From Neorhodopirellula pilleata (GTDB taxonomy: Bacteria > Planctomycetota > Planctomycetia > Pirellulales > Pirellulaceae), in the NCBI RefSeq assembly GCF_007859915.1, contig NZ_SJPM01000009.1:49924-113923 (forward strand): a stretch of 64,000 nucleotides of DNA, in the 5' to 3' direction. The translations under genes and the position numbers were made by a program. The first letter of the stretch is position 1; each line of letters opens with the position of its first letter. Positions 23,166 through 32,858 of this stretch are shown here, in pieces. The notes under the pieces were generated by a model, which saw only the letters and a list, made by a program, of their open reading frames with translations, was not told the DNA's origin and did no database searches.

Positions 23166-24676
23166 AACCACTACGAATCGCGATCATCGGCGGCGGGCTT
23201 TCCGGACTCGCCACGGGAACCCATTTGCGTCTTCGCGCGGCCGAATTGGCTGAGCAATCAAGAAACACGCCTGAATCGCCTCGCGAGGTGGAGCTTTCGC
23301 TGTTCGAATCGTCCGAACGCGTCGGCGGGGTGATTCATACCGAACGGATTTCCACTCCGGCCGGTGAGTTCACGGTCGATCACGGCGCGGACATGTTCGC
23401 CACCAATCCACCTTTTGCCTTGGACTTGTGTCAACGATTGGGCGTGGCCGATGACTTGTTGTTTCCCAAACCCGACGGACGTGGAGCGATGATCGCCCGC
23501 GGCGATGGGCTAATTCCCATCCCCGAAGGATTCGTGTTGATGCGGCCGACGAAGGTTTGGTCGATGATGACCACACCTTTGTTGTCGGTTGCGGGAAAGA
23601 CTCGTCTGTTGGCCGAACGGTTTGTTCCTCGGCGAGCGACGGACTTAACCGACGAAGGCGTCGGTTCGTTCGTTCGACGTCGCTTGGGCCAAGAATGTTT
23701 GGACAACATTGTCGCGCCCTTGGTGGCCGGGATTTACACCGCCGACGTGGAACGACTCAGCATGGCGGCGACGATGAAACCGATCTGGGACATGGAGTCG
23801 TCCGACGGTTCGCTTGCCCGGGCCACGTTGCGGCGAATCAAAAGCGGTGAAGATTCCACCGAACAAGGCAGCAGCGGTGCACGTTACGAAAACTTTCGCG
23901 CCTTCCCCGGCGGCATGATCGAATTCATCAAACTATTGGCCGGACAGATCGGTTCGTCCCACATCCATTTGAATTGTCCGATCGAATCGATCTCGAAAAC
24001 TGATCAGGGCATTCGCGTTCAAGGGGATCGCGTCAGCGAGGGCGATGAACTCTTTGATCACGTCGTCCTGAGCACACCGGCGTCGGTTTCGTGTCGATTA
24101 TTGCAATCGATGCAGTCGTCCGTTTCGGCCGACGTCTCATCGGCGATCGATCAAGTCGTTGCTGGGCTGTCGGCGATTCCCTATGCATCGACGGCGATCG
24201 TGGTGATGGCGGTACCCCGCAATTGCATCGCGCGGATGCCCAAGACGTTCGGGTTCGTGGTGCCTCCCAAAGAGCAACGCTCGGTATTGGCGGGCAGTTT
24301 CGCGAGCGAGAAGTTTCCGCAGCGGGCACCGGACGACCACGTCATCATTCGGGCTTTCGTCGGCGGCGTGTTGAATCCACAAATTCTTGAAAATAGTGAC
24401 GATGAAATCGTTCGGATCGTCGCCCGGGAACTCGGCGACTTGATCGGACTGCAATCGCCCGACCGTGTCATCGATGAAGCCGCGTTCGTCCGCGTCGTGC
24501 GGTGGAACCGGGCGATGCCGCAATACGAAATCGGCCATCTGGAAAAGACCAACGCCATCGAGTCGGCGATGGCCAAGATTCCGGGCATTGAATTGCGCAC
24601 CAACGCGATCGGCGGAGTCGGCATCGCGCCCGTGATCGGCGCGGCCCGACGGATGGCCGAAAAGTTACTTGCGTAA
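23162..24676 (+). CDS. hemY: Protoporphyrinogen oxidase (HemY/HemG type)
   Basis: A 504-residue FAD-dependent oxidase for the penultimate step of heme synthesis. The dinucleotide-binding motif IAIIGGGLSGLATGTHLR is at the N terminus, followed by SERVGGVIHTER. The C-terminal FAD motif region is RTNAIGGVGIAPVIGAARRMAEKL, and the substrate domain includes APLVAGIYTADVERLSM. ATG 23162 overlaps the previous stop by four bases. The last 12 bases overlap the end of the convergent metallophosphoesterase gene. The family also contains phytoene-desaturase-like members, but these motifs favour HemY. Confidence 0.9.
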   Translation: MKPLRIAIIGGGLSGLATGTHLRLRAAELAEQSRNTPESPREVELSLFESSERVGGVIHTERISTPAGEFTVDHGADMFATNPPFALDLCQRLGVADDLLFPKPDGRGAMIARGDGLIPIPEGFVLMRPTKVWSMMTTPLLSVAGKTRLLAERFVPRRATDLTDEGVGSFVRRRLGQECLDNIVAPLVAGIYTADVERLSMAATMKPIWDMESSDGSLARATLRRIKSGEDSTEQGSSGARYENFRAFPGGMIEFIKLLAGQIGSSHIHLNCPIESISKTDQGIRVQGDRVSEGDELFDHVVLSTPASVSCRLLQSMQSSVSADVSSAIDQVVAGLSAIPYASTAIVVMAVPRNCIARMPKTFGFVVPPKEQRSVLAGSFASEKFPQRAPDDHVIIRAFVGGVLNPQILENSDDEIVRIVARELGDLIGLQSPDRVIDEAAFVRVVRWNRAMPQYEIGHLEKTNAIESAMAKIPGIELRTNAIGGVGIAPVIGAARRMAEKLLA

Positions 24677-25849
24677 CGTGATCAGTGACAACTCCGGTCG
24701 GCAATTCCACCTCAGTAGATGCACGCCTCCTAAACCGCGAGAGACGTGCATCGTGGTAGGGGCCCGATAAAAATCGCCGGACGCCCATCGACTGCCGTGC
24801 CAACTCGGGCTCAAGATCGGCCCGGCCAACGGCAAGCGACCCTGCCCGCCGTGGGTGTGTCCGCATAACATCAAGTCGATCCGATGGCGGCGTCCCCAAT
24901 CGAACTGGTCGGGACTGTGACTTAAACACAATCGAAACACATCCGTCTCTTCATCGTCGTCTTTTCCGGCCGCTAACTCCTCATCGCTGGGGCGATCAAA
25001 CCAGGGTGTTTCGTTGCCGATCAACAGCACTCGGGTGCCACGGAGCCGGCGGCTCTCGCAACGCCCGCCCAGATCGTTCCATCCGGCCTTTTGCATCGCA
25101 CGTCGCACGTCATCGGGGTCGGAGATCCGGGTGTCATGGTTGCCAAGGATGAAATGACATCCGTCTTTCGAACTCGAGTCGGAAAACAAATCCGGTAACC
25201 AATCGATGCACTCGGGAACATCCGCAATGTCCCCTGTCAACGCCATCATGTCCGGTTCGAACGCGTTGGCGTGATCCAAGACGTCCGCGATATAATCGGG
25301 ATGAAAATGCCCGGTGAAATGAACATCGGAAAGATGAGCGATGCGATACCCATCAAGTGAATTCGGCAATGACGCGATCGGCAGTTCGATCCGTTCGACG
25401 GCGAGGTCGAAAATCTGATTACCGGGTATGTGAGCGGCCAAACGGCATTGGCGAGTTCGGGCAAACGCATGCACCCGCCGAGCATCGCCTCGAATGACTT
25501 GAACTTTCCGATCAACGTGAACTTGCTGCAATCCCCACAGAGGACGCCAAAGAAGCCAAAGCGTTCCCAATACCGAACCAACCGCCAAACAAACGATCCC
25601 GTAGAGAAGCAACGACCACGGCAACACGCCGAAGGACGCTTCACCGTGGACGATTCGCGACAAGGAATCGAATTCGATCCACGCGACCGATGCAGCCGTT
25701 ACCCACGTTTCAGCGAACGTCGCCTTGACGATCCGTTTGATCGTTCGCCGCCGCCAACCCAGAGCATTGACTCGATTGTAGATCGCCAACCGCAATCCGA
25801 AATGCGACAAGAACGCGGCGATGATGATCCCGGCGGCAACCGCATTCAC
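24665..25849 (-). CDS. Membrane metallophosphoesterase
   Basis: A 394-residue protein with four N-terminal hydrophobic segments (about residues 4-110) and a calcineurin-like phosphoesterase domain. All metal motifs are present: LSDVHFTGH, GDIAD, GNHDTR and CGHTHGGQGRLP. The family includes UDP-2,3-diacylglucosamine and phospholipid-type hydrolases, so a membrane-lipid substrate is possible. The start is GTG 25849, overlapping the sixA stop as GTGA; the upstream frame lies wholly inside sixA and is rejected. The end overlaps hemY by 12 bases on opposite strands. Confidence 0.88.
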   Translation of the reverse strand: MNAVAAGIIIAAFLSHFGLRLAIYNRVNALGWRRRTIKRIVKATFAETWVTAASVAWIEFDSLSRIVHGEASFGVLPWSLLLYGIVCLAVGSVLGTLWLLWRPLWGLQQVHVDRKVQVIRGDARRVHAFARTRQCRLAAHIPGNQIFDLAVERIELPIASLPNSLDGYRIAHLSDVHFTGHFHPDYIADVLDHANAFEPDMMALTGDIADVPECIDWLPDLFSDSSSKDGCHFILGNHDTRISDPDDVRRAMQKAGWNDLGGRCESRRLRGTRVLLIGNETPWFDRPSDEELAAGKDDDEETDVFRLCLSHSPDQFDWGRRHRIDLMLCGHTHGGQGRLPLAGPILSPSWHGSRWASGDFYRAPTTMHVSRGLGGVHLLRWNCRPELSLITLRK

Positions 25850-26388
25850 GAAAGTTCTTTCGGTTTGATGATCGCGAGGCACTTCATTTGGTCGGGCTCG
25901 ATCGGGATCGTCCAATCCGCGAGGTCGCGGTTCATCACCGCCAACGCCGCCGTCGGCATCGCGATCATCTGTCGGGTCAACCATCCGACCGCTTCGCTGA
26001 TTCCCGGATTATGCGCCAACAAGAGCACGGTCCGAGGAATTTTCAACGAATCTTCATCAGGCAGGATCGAATCCTCCCGCACGACGTTGAATATCTGTTG
26101 TGGCGTGGCCAGATACAGTCGTTTGCTCACAAAAATGGGGGTCTGCTCACCCCATTGTTCCAACATCAATTCGGCCGTCTGGCGGGTGCGAACGGCGGAT
26201 GAGCATAGAATCAGGTCAGGCCGTAGTCCGTTTTCGTCGATCCATTGGGCGATTTCCGGCGCATCGCGTCGACCTCGATCATTGAGCGGTCGGTCATGAT
26301 CGGATAAACCATCTCGACTCCAATCACTTTTGGCGTGTCGCATCAAGATTAATCGGCTACCACTAGCGGGGGTTTGGGTTGACGTCAT
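25846..26388 (-). CDS. SixA-like histidine phosphatase
   Basis: A 180-residue histidine-phosphatase-superfamily protein. The catalytic RHG-type motif is LILMRHAKSDWS, followed by DHDRPLNDRGRRDAP, typical of SixA proteins that remove phosphate from phosphohistidine. The second His is in LLLAHNPGISEAV. It is cytoplasmic, with no signal peptide. It is co-transcribed with the membrane metallophosphoesterase (GTGA overlap) and divergent from the PQQ-propeller gene. The target phosphoprotein is unknown. Confidence 0.87.
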   Translation of the reverse strand: MTSTQTPASGSRLILMRHAKSDWSRDGLSDHDRPLNDRGRRDAPEIAQWIDENGLRPDLILCSSAVRTRQTAELMLEQWGEQTPIFVSKRLYLATPQQIFNVVREDSILPDEDSLKIPRTVLLLAHNPGISEAVGWLTRQMIAMPTAALAVMNRDLADWTIPIEPDQMKCLAIIKPKELS

Positions 26389-26463
26389 TGGCTCATTGGA
26401 TCGTGGTCACAATTGAAGTAGGCTGAACACTACCATACTTTTCTCGTCATCTCGCACGTATGA

Positions 26464-27825
26464 ATGGAACTTGGAATGTTGACCTCGTTAAAGATTGCCT
26501 CGGGTGGAATTGTCGCCGTCATCATGATGAGCACGGGGTCGTTCGGTGTCTTGCTTCACGCCGACGACTGGACCGGTTGGATGGGCAACGCACGCGACGG
26601 CGTGTACCGCGAATCGGGCATCGTCGATCGCATTGATGATTCGGGTTTGCCGATTTTGTGGCGAACACCGATCGGAGGCGGTTATGCAGGTCCCTCGGTC
26701 GCAGATGGTCGCGTTTATGTTTTCGACTACGTTCGACAAGCCGGTGACGCCTTCAACTCTCCCGACCAACGTGCCAATTTAACTGGACAAGAAAGGGTGA
26801 CCTGTTTGGACGAGAAAACAGGAGCACCGATTTGGGTCCACGACTACGAATGCCCTTACAGCATCTCCTATCCGGCGGGCCCTCGTTGCACGCCGACGAT
26901 CGACGGCGACCACGTCTACACGCTCGGCAGTGAAGGCGATTTGCATTGTTTGGAAGCCGCGAACGGGCGGGTTGTTTGGCACCTTTCATTGAAAAAAGAC
27001 CTCAACGCCGACGTGCCGATTTGGGGGTTCGCGGCGCATCCATTGGTTGACGGCGACCTGCTTTACACGATGGTCGGCGGTCGAGGGCAAGGCATCGTCG
27101 CGTTTGACAAAAAAACGGGACAAGTTCGTTGGAAACAACTCGACACCGTGGCCGGCTATTGTCCGCCCTCGATCATCGAAGCGGCTGGCGTGCGTCAGTT
27201 AATCGTCTACAGTCCTTCGGGAGTCGACGCCCTCGACCCACAAATCGGAACACCGCTTTGGCACATCGATATCGAACCGTTGTACGAGATGTCGATCACG
27301 CGTCCGATGAAAGACGGCAACTTGTTGTACGTCAGCGGAATCCGAACCGAATCGGTGTTGATGAAGTTGGGAACCGATTCGCCCTCAGCTACCGACGTCT
27401 GGCGTGGTGAACGAGATCATTCGGTTTTCTGTTCCAACAGCACACCATTGTTTGTCGACGGCGTGATCTATGGAACCGACTGCAACGAAGGAAGTTTGAT
27501 CGCGGTCGATTCGAGTAACGGCGAGCGACTATGGAGCACATTCGCCGCCACACGGCCCGAGGAAGAACGATTCGTCAAACACGGCACCGCATTCATCACT
27601 CGTATCGGTGACACCGACCGCTATTTTCTGTTCAGTGAAATCGGTGACCTTGTGATGGCCGAGTTGACCCGTTCGGGTTACCAGGAATTAGGCCGAATGC
27701 ACGTGATCGAACCGACCGGCGAAGCGTTCGGGCGAGAGGTCGTTTGGAGCCATCCCGCGTACGCAAATCGAACCGCGTACATTCGAAACGATCAAGAAGT
27801 CGTCGCGGTGAGTCTGGCGAAATAA
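26464..27825 (+). CDS. Secreted PQQ-binding-like beta-propeller protein
   Basis: A 453-residue protein with a signal peptide (about residues 8-33, ending LLHADDW). It contains repeated propeller blades of the PQQ type: GYAGPSVADGRVYVFDY, TCLDEKTGAPIWVHDYECP, HCLEAANGRVVWHLSL and IAVDSSNGERLWSTFAA. The family is widespread in planctomycetes as outer-membrane or periplasmic proteins of uncertain function. No catalytic residues of a quinoprotein dehydrogenase are evident, so PQQ binding is not claimed. It is monocistronic, followed by a repeat-rich spacer. Confidence 0.85.
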   Translation: MELGMLTSLKIASGGIVAVIMMSTGSFGVLLHADDWTGWMGNARDGVYRESGIVDRIDDSGLPILWRTPIGGGYAGPSVADGRVYVFDYVRQAGDAFNSPDQRANLTGQERVTCLDEKTGAPIWVHDYECPYSISYPAGPRCTPTIDGDHVYTLGSEGDLHCLEAANGRVVWHLSLKKDLNADVPIWGFAAHPLVDGDLLYTMVGGRGQGIVAFDKKTGQVRWKQLDTVAGYCPPSIIEAAGVRQLIVYSPSGVDALDPQIGTPLWHIDIEPLYEMSITRPMKDGNLLYVSGIRTESVLMKLGTDSPSATDVWRGERDHSVFCSNSTPLFVDGVIYGTDCNEGSLIAVDSSNGERLWSTFAATRPEEERFVKHGTAFITRIGDTDRYFLFSEIGDLVMAELTRSGYQELGRMHVIEPTGEAFGREVVWSHPAYANRTAYIRNDQEVVAVSLAK

Positions 27826-27942
27826 AGAGTTCCGATTATGAAAGCTTCGACAAATGGCAAGCGCTCGAACATAGGTTTTTGGGCTCAACGCTCGTAGCAT
27901 TCGGTTTTTTTAAAGGCAATTGATACAAGCCCGTCGCGCGAC

Positions 27943-28062
27943 GGTCTGTTGATTTAGTCGTTTAACGGCAAGCCGCAGGCGACAGAGCTTGAGAACGCAG
28001 ACGCCTGCGGCTTGCCGTTAAACGAAAACGCCCAATCGTGCACTCAATCAACAGCCCGGCGA
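27943..28062. repeat. Long hairpin, GTTGATTTA ends, core type I
   Basis: The ends GTCTGTTGATTTAG and CAATCAACAGCC flank a perfect 23-base inverted repeat, 27959-27981 with 28002-28024 (TTTAACGGCAAGCCGCAGGC), the same core as at 18747 and 63655. Confidence 0.9.
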
Positions 28063-28112
28063 GCGAGAGAATCAACTCCAAACCTCGCAATAACAGCGAC
28101 TCCACTCGCTTG

Positions 28113-28230
28113 CCGGGCTGTTGATTTAGTTGTACACCGAATGACAACCATTAGCCGATGGGCGTTAGCCCCGGTTAACGGCCGTGGAAACCGCCGCTAA
28201 CGCGGTACGGCTAATTAAATCAACACGCCG
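28113..28230. repeat. Long hairpin, GTTGATTTA ends, core type III
   Basis: The ends CGGGCTGTTGATTTAG and TTAAATCAACACGCCG flank a different core: TTAGCCGATGGGCGTTAG (28151-28168) pairs imperfectly with CTAACGCGGTACGGCTAA (28197-28214). A related GGCGTTAGC core lies at 48042-48098. Confidence 0.85.
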
Positions 28231-28313
28231 TTACGCGTCGGGCTTGTATGTTTGCGGCGTAGCCGCCTGCGTGTTTGATGGATTGACTTGTGCACTGTGT
28301 CGTTACGAGCCGC

Positions 28314-31300
28314 TCAGCGAAAATCCCTGGTCTTCATCACCAGACCTTCGGTCATTTCGGTCATGTCATCGACCCGGCCGACGATCACGTGAATGATCCC
28401 TTTGCGGTTTTCTAGTTTGCCGTCGACGATCCACGCATTGCTCGCTCGGGCGATCTTGAAGAATCGTTTCCAGACCGCCGCGAACAGGACCAAGTTCATG
28501 CTGCCGGTTTCGTCTTCGATGGTTACGAACGTGATGCCTTTGGCCGTCGAGGGTCGTTGACGCATCAACACCAAACCTGCTACGCGGACGTGTTGCCCGT
28601 CGCGAAGTTCCGGCAATTCGTTTGCCCGTCGGCAACGAAGCTGATCCAGTTGACGTCGCATGAAAGAAACCGGGTGTGCCTTGAGGCTTAAGCCGGTCGT
28701 TTGGTAGTCGCGGTGAACCTCTTCCATCGGGGACATCGCGATCAACTCGTCCGGCACGCTACGGTCCGGTTCCAGCGACGACAACAACGGCATGTCGATC
28801 GACGCGTCTTCGGTGGCGAGCGATTGCCACACGGCGGCCCGTCGATCGTTGGCCATCGACGCCAACGCATCGGCATCGGCAAGCGTCGCGATGCAACCGC
28901 GAGTCAAACCCGCTCGCTGCGTCAGGTCGGTCAAATCGGCAAACGGTCCGTCGCTTTGGCGGCATTCGGCGATCCGGTAAGCCACCGACATCGGCAAACC
29001 CCGAATCATCTGCAACCCCAAGCGGATCGCCGGTTGGGGACGGTTTGGATCGTCGATCAATCTTGTTTGGTAGTCGCTGTGATTGACGTCCGCCGGATGA
29101 ACGCGGACGCCGTGGGCCCGAGCGTCAGCGACCAACTGAGCCGGTGCGTAGAACCCCATCGGTTGGCTGTCCAACAATGCCGCGCAGAACGCGGACGGAT
29201 AGTGGCGTTTTAAATAACACGACGCGTACACCAACAACGCAAAACTGGCCGCGTGAGATTCAGGGAACCCATACTCACCGAAACCGCGAATTTGGTGAAA
29301 GACCTGTTCGGCGAACTCGCCGGTTAAACCGTTCGCACGCATTCCTTCGAGGAGTTTGATGCGAAATTGGTCGATCACGCCCGGACGCCGCCACGCCGCC
29401 ATCGCGCGGCGGAGTTGGTCCGCTTCGCCTGGTGTGAAGCCCGCCGCGACGACGGCTAAACGCATCGCTTGCTCTTGAAAGATCGGCACGCCGAGCGTTT
29501 TCTCGAGCACTCGCTTGACCGCTTCGTTGGGATAAACGGCCGCCTCCGGATTCTCTCGGGCCGCCAAGAACGGATGCACCATGTTGCCTTGGATCGGGCC
29601 TGGCCGAACGATCGCCACTTCAATCACGAGATCGTAAAAACAACGCGGCTTCAATCGAGGCAACATGCTCATTTGAGCCCGGCTTTCGATCTGAAAAACA
29701 CCCATCGTGTCGGCTTGGCAGATCATTTCGTATGTCGGCACGTCGTCCGGCGGGATCGTCGACAGGGTCAATTCGCGGTCATGATGTTCACGCACCAATT
29801 CAAAACAACGCCGGATTGCCGACAACATCCCAAGGGCCAATACGTCGACTTTCAAAATGCCCAGCTCGTCCAAGTCGTCTTTGTTCCACTGGATCACGCT
29901 GCGACCAGGCATGGCCGCGTTTTCGGTCACGCACAACTCGCACAGATTGCCCGCCGTCATCACCATCCCGCCGACGTGTTGCGAAAGGTGCCGCGGAAAG
30001 CCGATCAACGTTTCGGTAAAATAGATGAATCGTTTGCCCAGTGGTGTTTCCGGATCCAAGCCGACGTCTCGGCATCGTTCGGGGAGATCAGGGTTGTTCT
30101 GGTAACTTCCGGCAAGCTTGGCGATCGAATCGATCAAATCCGGCGAGATCCCCAACGACTTGCCGACCTCGCGGATCGCACTCTTGGCGCGGTAACACGT
30201 CACCGTTGCCGTCATCCCGGCTCGATCGCGGCCGTACTTGTCGTATAAGTACTGCAACACCTCTTCACGACGTTGGTGTTCAAAATCCACGTCGATGTCG
30301 GGAGCCTCGTTGCGTTCGCGGCTGATGAATCGTTCGAACAACAAATCCGTCTGGGTCGGGTCGACGGCCGTGATTCCGAGGCAATAACAAACCGCCGAGT
30401 TCGCCGCCGAACCGCGACCTTGGCACAAGATCCCACGCGACCGGGCGAATCGAACCAAATCCCACACCGTTAAGAAATAGGCTTCGTAATTCAAGTCCGC
30501 GATTAACGTCGTCTCATGACGCAGCATTTCGATCACGCGTTCGGAAACGCCTTCGGGCCAACGTTGTTTGGCGCCTTCCCAAGTCAATCGTTTGAGATGC
30601 TCGATCGGCGTCATGCCTTCGGGTGCCAGTTCGACGGGATATTCGTAGCGAAGATCATCGAGGCTGAATCGACACCGATCGGCGACCTCCACCGTTCGCG
30701 CGACCGCGTCGGGGACGTCCCGGTACAGCGCCGCGATCTCGTCAAGGGTCCGCAAATGATGTTGGCTATTGCGCATTCGTTGGCCGGGCACTTGGTCGAT
30801 CGTCGTTCCATGCTTGATCGCCGTGATGCAATCGTGCAGCAACATCCGCTCGGGATGGTGATAGCGGACGTCGCCACAGGCCAACATCGGCACGTCGCAC
30901 GCGATCGACGTGTCGCGAAACCATTCCGCCCGTCCGGCATCATCGACGCCGCGATGGAACGAAACGAGCAAGTAACGGCCGTCGCCAAAGACATCCCGGA
31001 ATCGGCCACGAAGAAACGACCGAGTCCGATCCTTTGGCCCTTGGTTTGCATCGTTTGCCCGGCCGGAGCCGTCGTCGGTCAAAACGGCACCGGCGAGGAT
31101 GCCTTCGGAAAAGTCGGCGACGTCAGAAAACGAGAGTTCGCAGCGCCCTTTTTCGCATCGCATCCGGCCCAACGAGAGTAGCCGACACAACCGACCGTAA
31201 GCCGCCCGATCGGTCGGCCACAGGACCATCGGAGGTGCATCGGTGCAGTGAACCTCCGCACCGACGATGTATTTCAATCCGAGTTCCTTGGCCGGTCCGT

Positions 31301-31451
31301 GCCCCCGCACGACCCCGGCGATGGACTCACGGTCAGTGATGGCCAGACCTTCGTATCCCAATTCCGCCGCTCGTTGCACCAATTCGTCAGCGTGCGACGC
31401 CCCTTCGAGGAACGTGAAATTGCTCCGGCATTGAAGTTCCACATAACGCAT
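28314..31451 (-). CDS. dnaE2: Error-prone DNA polymerase DnaE2 (ImuC)
   Basis: A 1,045-residue C-family polymerase used in damage-induced mutagenesis. It has the N-terminal PHP domain (ELQCRSNFTFLEGASH), the palm carrying the acidic APDIDVDFEHQRREEV motif, the QHVGGMVM and FPESHAASFALLVYASCYLK regions, and a C-terminal OB fold (VRVAGLVLMRQRPSTAKGIT). Length and the PHP sequence distinguish it from the longer DnaE1. ATG 31451 gives the family start MRYVELQCRSNF; the upstream ATG at 31508 would add 19 residues and share CATG with the divergent TM2 gene. The usual partners imuA and imuB are not adjacent. Confidence 0.95.
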   Translation of the reverse strand: MRYVELQCRSNFTFLEGASHADELVQRAAELGYEGLAITDRESIAGVVRGHGPAKELGLKYIVGAEVHCTDAPPMVLWPTDRAAYGRLCRLLSLGRMRCEKGRCELSFSDVADFSEGILAGAVLTDDGSGRANDANQGPKDRTRSFLRGRFRDVFGDGRYLLVSFHRGVDDAGRAEWFRDTSIACDVPMLACGDVRYHHPERMLLHDCITAIKHGTTIDQVPGQRMRNSQHHLRTLDEIAALYRDVPDAVARTVEVADRCRFSLDDLRYEYPVELAPEGMTPIEHLKRLTWEGAKQRWPEGVSERVIEMLRHETTLIADLNYEAYFLTVWDLVRFARSRGILCQGRGSAANSAVCYCLGITAVDPTQTDLLFERFISRERNEAPDIDVDFEHQRREEVLQYLYDKYGRDRAGMTATVTCYRAKSAIREVGKSLGISPDLIDSIAKLAGSYQNNPDLPERCRDVGLDPETPLGKRFIYFTETLIGFPRHLSQHVGGMVMTAGNLCELCVTENAAMPGRSVIQWNKDDLDELGILKVDVLALGMLSAIRRCFELVREHHDRELTLSTIPPDDVPTYEMICQADTMGVFQIESRAQMSMLPRLKPRCFYDLVIEVAIVRPGPIQGNMVHPFLAARENPEAAVYPNEAVKRVLEKTLGVPIFQEQAMRLAVVAAGFTPGEADQLRRAMAAWRRPGVIDQFRIKLLEGMRANGLTGEFAEQVFHQIRGFGEYGFPESHAASFALLVYASCYLKRHYPSAFCAALLDSQPMGFYAPAQLVADARAHGVRVHPADVNHSDYQTRLIDDPNRPQPAIRLGLQMIRGLPMSVAYRIAECRQSDGPFADLTDLTQRAGLTRGCIATLADADALASMANDRRAAVWQSLATEDASIDMPLLSSLEPDRSVPDELIAMSPMEEVHRDYQTTGLSLKAHPVSFMRRQLDQLRCRRANELPELRDGQHVRVAGLVLMRQRPSTAKGITFVTIEDETGSMNLVLFAAVWKRFFKIARASNAWIVDGKLENRKGIIHVIVGRVDDMTEMTEGLVMKTRDFR

Positions 31452-31506
31452 CTTTTTTTGCCGCACGATTGCCAAGAATTCCCCGTCCGCCACGAATGAA
31501 CCAGTC

Positions 31507-31983
31507 ATGAATACTTACCAAGCCTACCGCAGCGACGCCCAAATGGACCACCCGAACGCGGGTTTTTCCGCTCAAGATCATTTCGATGCGGTCCAGCCGA
31601 CTCACCCGGTTCTGATTGGATACCTGTTTTGGGTGATCGGGTTCACTGGCGCCCATCGTTTTTACTTTGGCAAGCCACTCACGGGAGCCCTGTGGTTCTT
31701 CACCGGTGGGCTTCTTTTGATCGGGTGGATCGTCGACTTGTTCCTGATTCCGGCGATGGCGGAACAGGCCGAGCGGCGTTATCGCCCCAATTCGATCGAC
31801 TACAGCGTCGCGTGGATTCTGCTGGTCTTCTTGGGGGTGTTCGGCGTCCACCGGTTCTACATGGGCAAGTTCGTCACCGGTTTAATATACCTGTTGACCG
31901 GCGGCTTGCTGGGGATCGGTTACGTCTACGATATCTGCACGCTCAACGAACAAATTGACGAGACCGAGGGCGGCGGGTTCTAA
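31507..31983 (+). CDS. TM2-domain membrane protein with two TM2 repeats
   Basis: A 158-residue protein containing two consecutive TM2 domains (about residues 34-90 and 100-150). Each has two membrane helices joined by the typical GAHRFYFGKPLTGALWFFTG or GVHRFYMGKFVTGLIYLLTG hairpin. The first 30 residues are polar and Gln/Asp-rich. TM2 proteins are small membrane proteins of unknown function. It is transcribed divergently from dnaE2, with 55 bases between the preferred starts. Confidence 0.88.
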   Translation: MNTYQAYRSDAQMDHPNAGFSAQDHFDAVQPTHPVLIGYLFWVIGFTGAHRFYFGKPLTGALWFFTGGLLLIGWIVDLFLIPAMAEQAERRYRPNSIDYSVAWILLVFLGVFGVHRFYMGKFVTGLIYLLTGGLLGIGYVYDICTLNEQIDETEGGGF

Positions 31984-32027
31984 TCAGGGCGGACTTTCGT
32001 CACGAACCACTCTCGATCGAGGCCACC

Positions 32028-32720
32028 ATGTTGTTTCGCCTGTTCGCTTGCCTTGCCGTCGCATCGTTAACCGGTTTGAATTCCTCCCAAGCGCAGCTTG
32101 TGGTACAACAGGTCCCGTTCCAGTCGGCCGGAAACTCGTACTACGACGCCACCGGGCTGACCTGGGGTGTCAACGGTCCTGGTTTTTTTGCCAATTTCAA
32201 CGGTAACGGTGCCGTTGCTCCGTTTGGCAATTTCGATCCCAACGCGGGCCTACGCACCGGGGTCGGATTTCGCAACGGACCCTGGTCCGGTCACTTGGGC
32301 TTAACACTCAACCAAGGCAGCAGTCGGTCGAACCAATCGACGACCGCGTCATTGACGACGACCGACGGTTACCCGGGCAGCATCACCAGTCAAACGGTGC
32401 GTCCGTTTGTGACCGGAGTGGTGCCGATCGTCGGAGGGGCGCCGGTTGGTTTCATCCAAGACATCCCACCGGTTACGTCCACCGGCCAACAAAATCTCGC
32501 CAGCGTTGCCCAGCAACAACTCGCGGAAGTTCAACAGCGTCAACAGGCCAATCACGACGCTCGACAAAAAACCGCTTACCAATCTTTTCAACGTGGTTTG
32601 AAAGCGGAACAAGACGGCAACCTGCGAATGGCTCGCGCGAACTATCAAAACGCGTTAAGGGTTGCCGAAGGCGAACTTCGCGTTGAGATTCTCAAACGCG
32701 TTCAAGCCAACAACTGGTGA
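32028..32720 (+). CDS. Secreted protein with C-terminal coiled coil
   Basis: A 230-residue protein with a cleavable signal peptide (LFACLAVASLTGLNSSQAQL). The middle is Gly/Asn/Phe-rich (FFANFNGNGAVAPFGNFDPN), with strands that look like an outer-surface domain. From about residue 150 the chain is Gln/Ala-rich and helical (ASVAQQQLAEVQQRQQANHD), ending in one TPR-like helix pair (SFQRGLKAEQDGNLRMARAN). No family was recognised. The gene stands 44 bases behind the TM2 gene and could be in the same transcript. Confidence 0.7.
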   Translation: MLFRLFACLAVASLTGLNSSQAQLVVQQVPFQSAGNSYYDATGLTWGVNGPGFFANFNGNGAVAPFGNFDPNAGLRTGVGFRNGPWSGHLGLTLNQGSSRSNQSTTASLTTTDGYPGSITSQTVRPFVTGVVPIVGGAPVGFIQDIPPVTSTGQQNLASVAQQQLAEVQQRQQANHDARQKTAYQSFQRGLKAEQDGNLRMARANYQNALRVAEGELRVEILKRVQANNW

Positions 32721-32751
32721 CCAGCGGTAGACCGTTAACTCGTGTGGACCG

Positions 32752-32820
32752 AGTGAGCCGAGTCGCGTGAGCGGCCGGGCGTTGCTCCGTTGCCCGAGGT
32801 CTGACGGCCTTCGGCTCACT
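32752..32820. terminator. Large stem-loop between convergent genes
   Basis: AGTGAGCCGA (32752-32761) pairs perfectly with TCGGCTCACT (32811-32820). The loop contains further pairing (CGGGC with GCCCG). A short T run follows on the plus strand. It lies between the secreted-protein gene and the convergent aminotransferase gene, so it probably ends both transcripts. Confidence 0.55.
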
Positions 32821-32858
32821 TTTGAATTACCTCCTTCGATTCAATTACCTGCCCAAAC

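Larger units (their letters stand above)
27826..28313. other. Repeat-rich spacer between PQQ-propeller and dnaE2 genes
   Basis: No gene is supported. It holds two long hairpins with GTTGATTTA ends (separate entries at 27943 and 28113), joined by about 50 bases. The two genes converge here, so the hairpins could also stop transcription from both sides. Confidence 0.7.

Noticed and set aside
24665..25984. Longer metallophosphoesterase starting at 25984
   Set aside because: The extra 45 residues lie inside sixA in another frame and are low-complexity; GTG 25849 in a GTGA overlap is better supported.
25430..26299. 289-codon frame on the plus strand
   Set aside because: Runs against both the metallophosphoesterase and SixA genes; arginine/serine-rich shadow.
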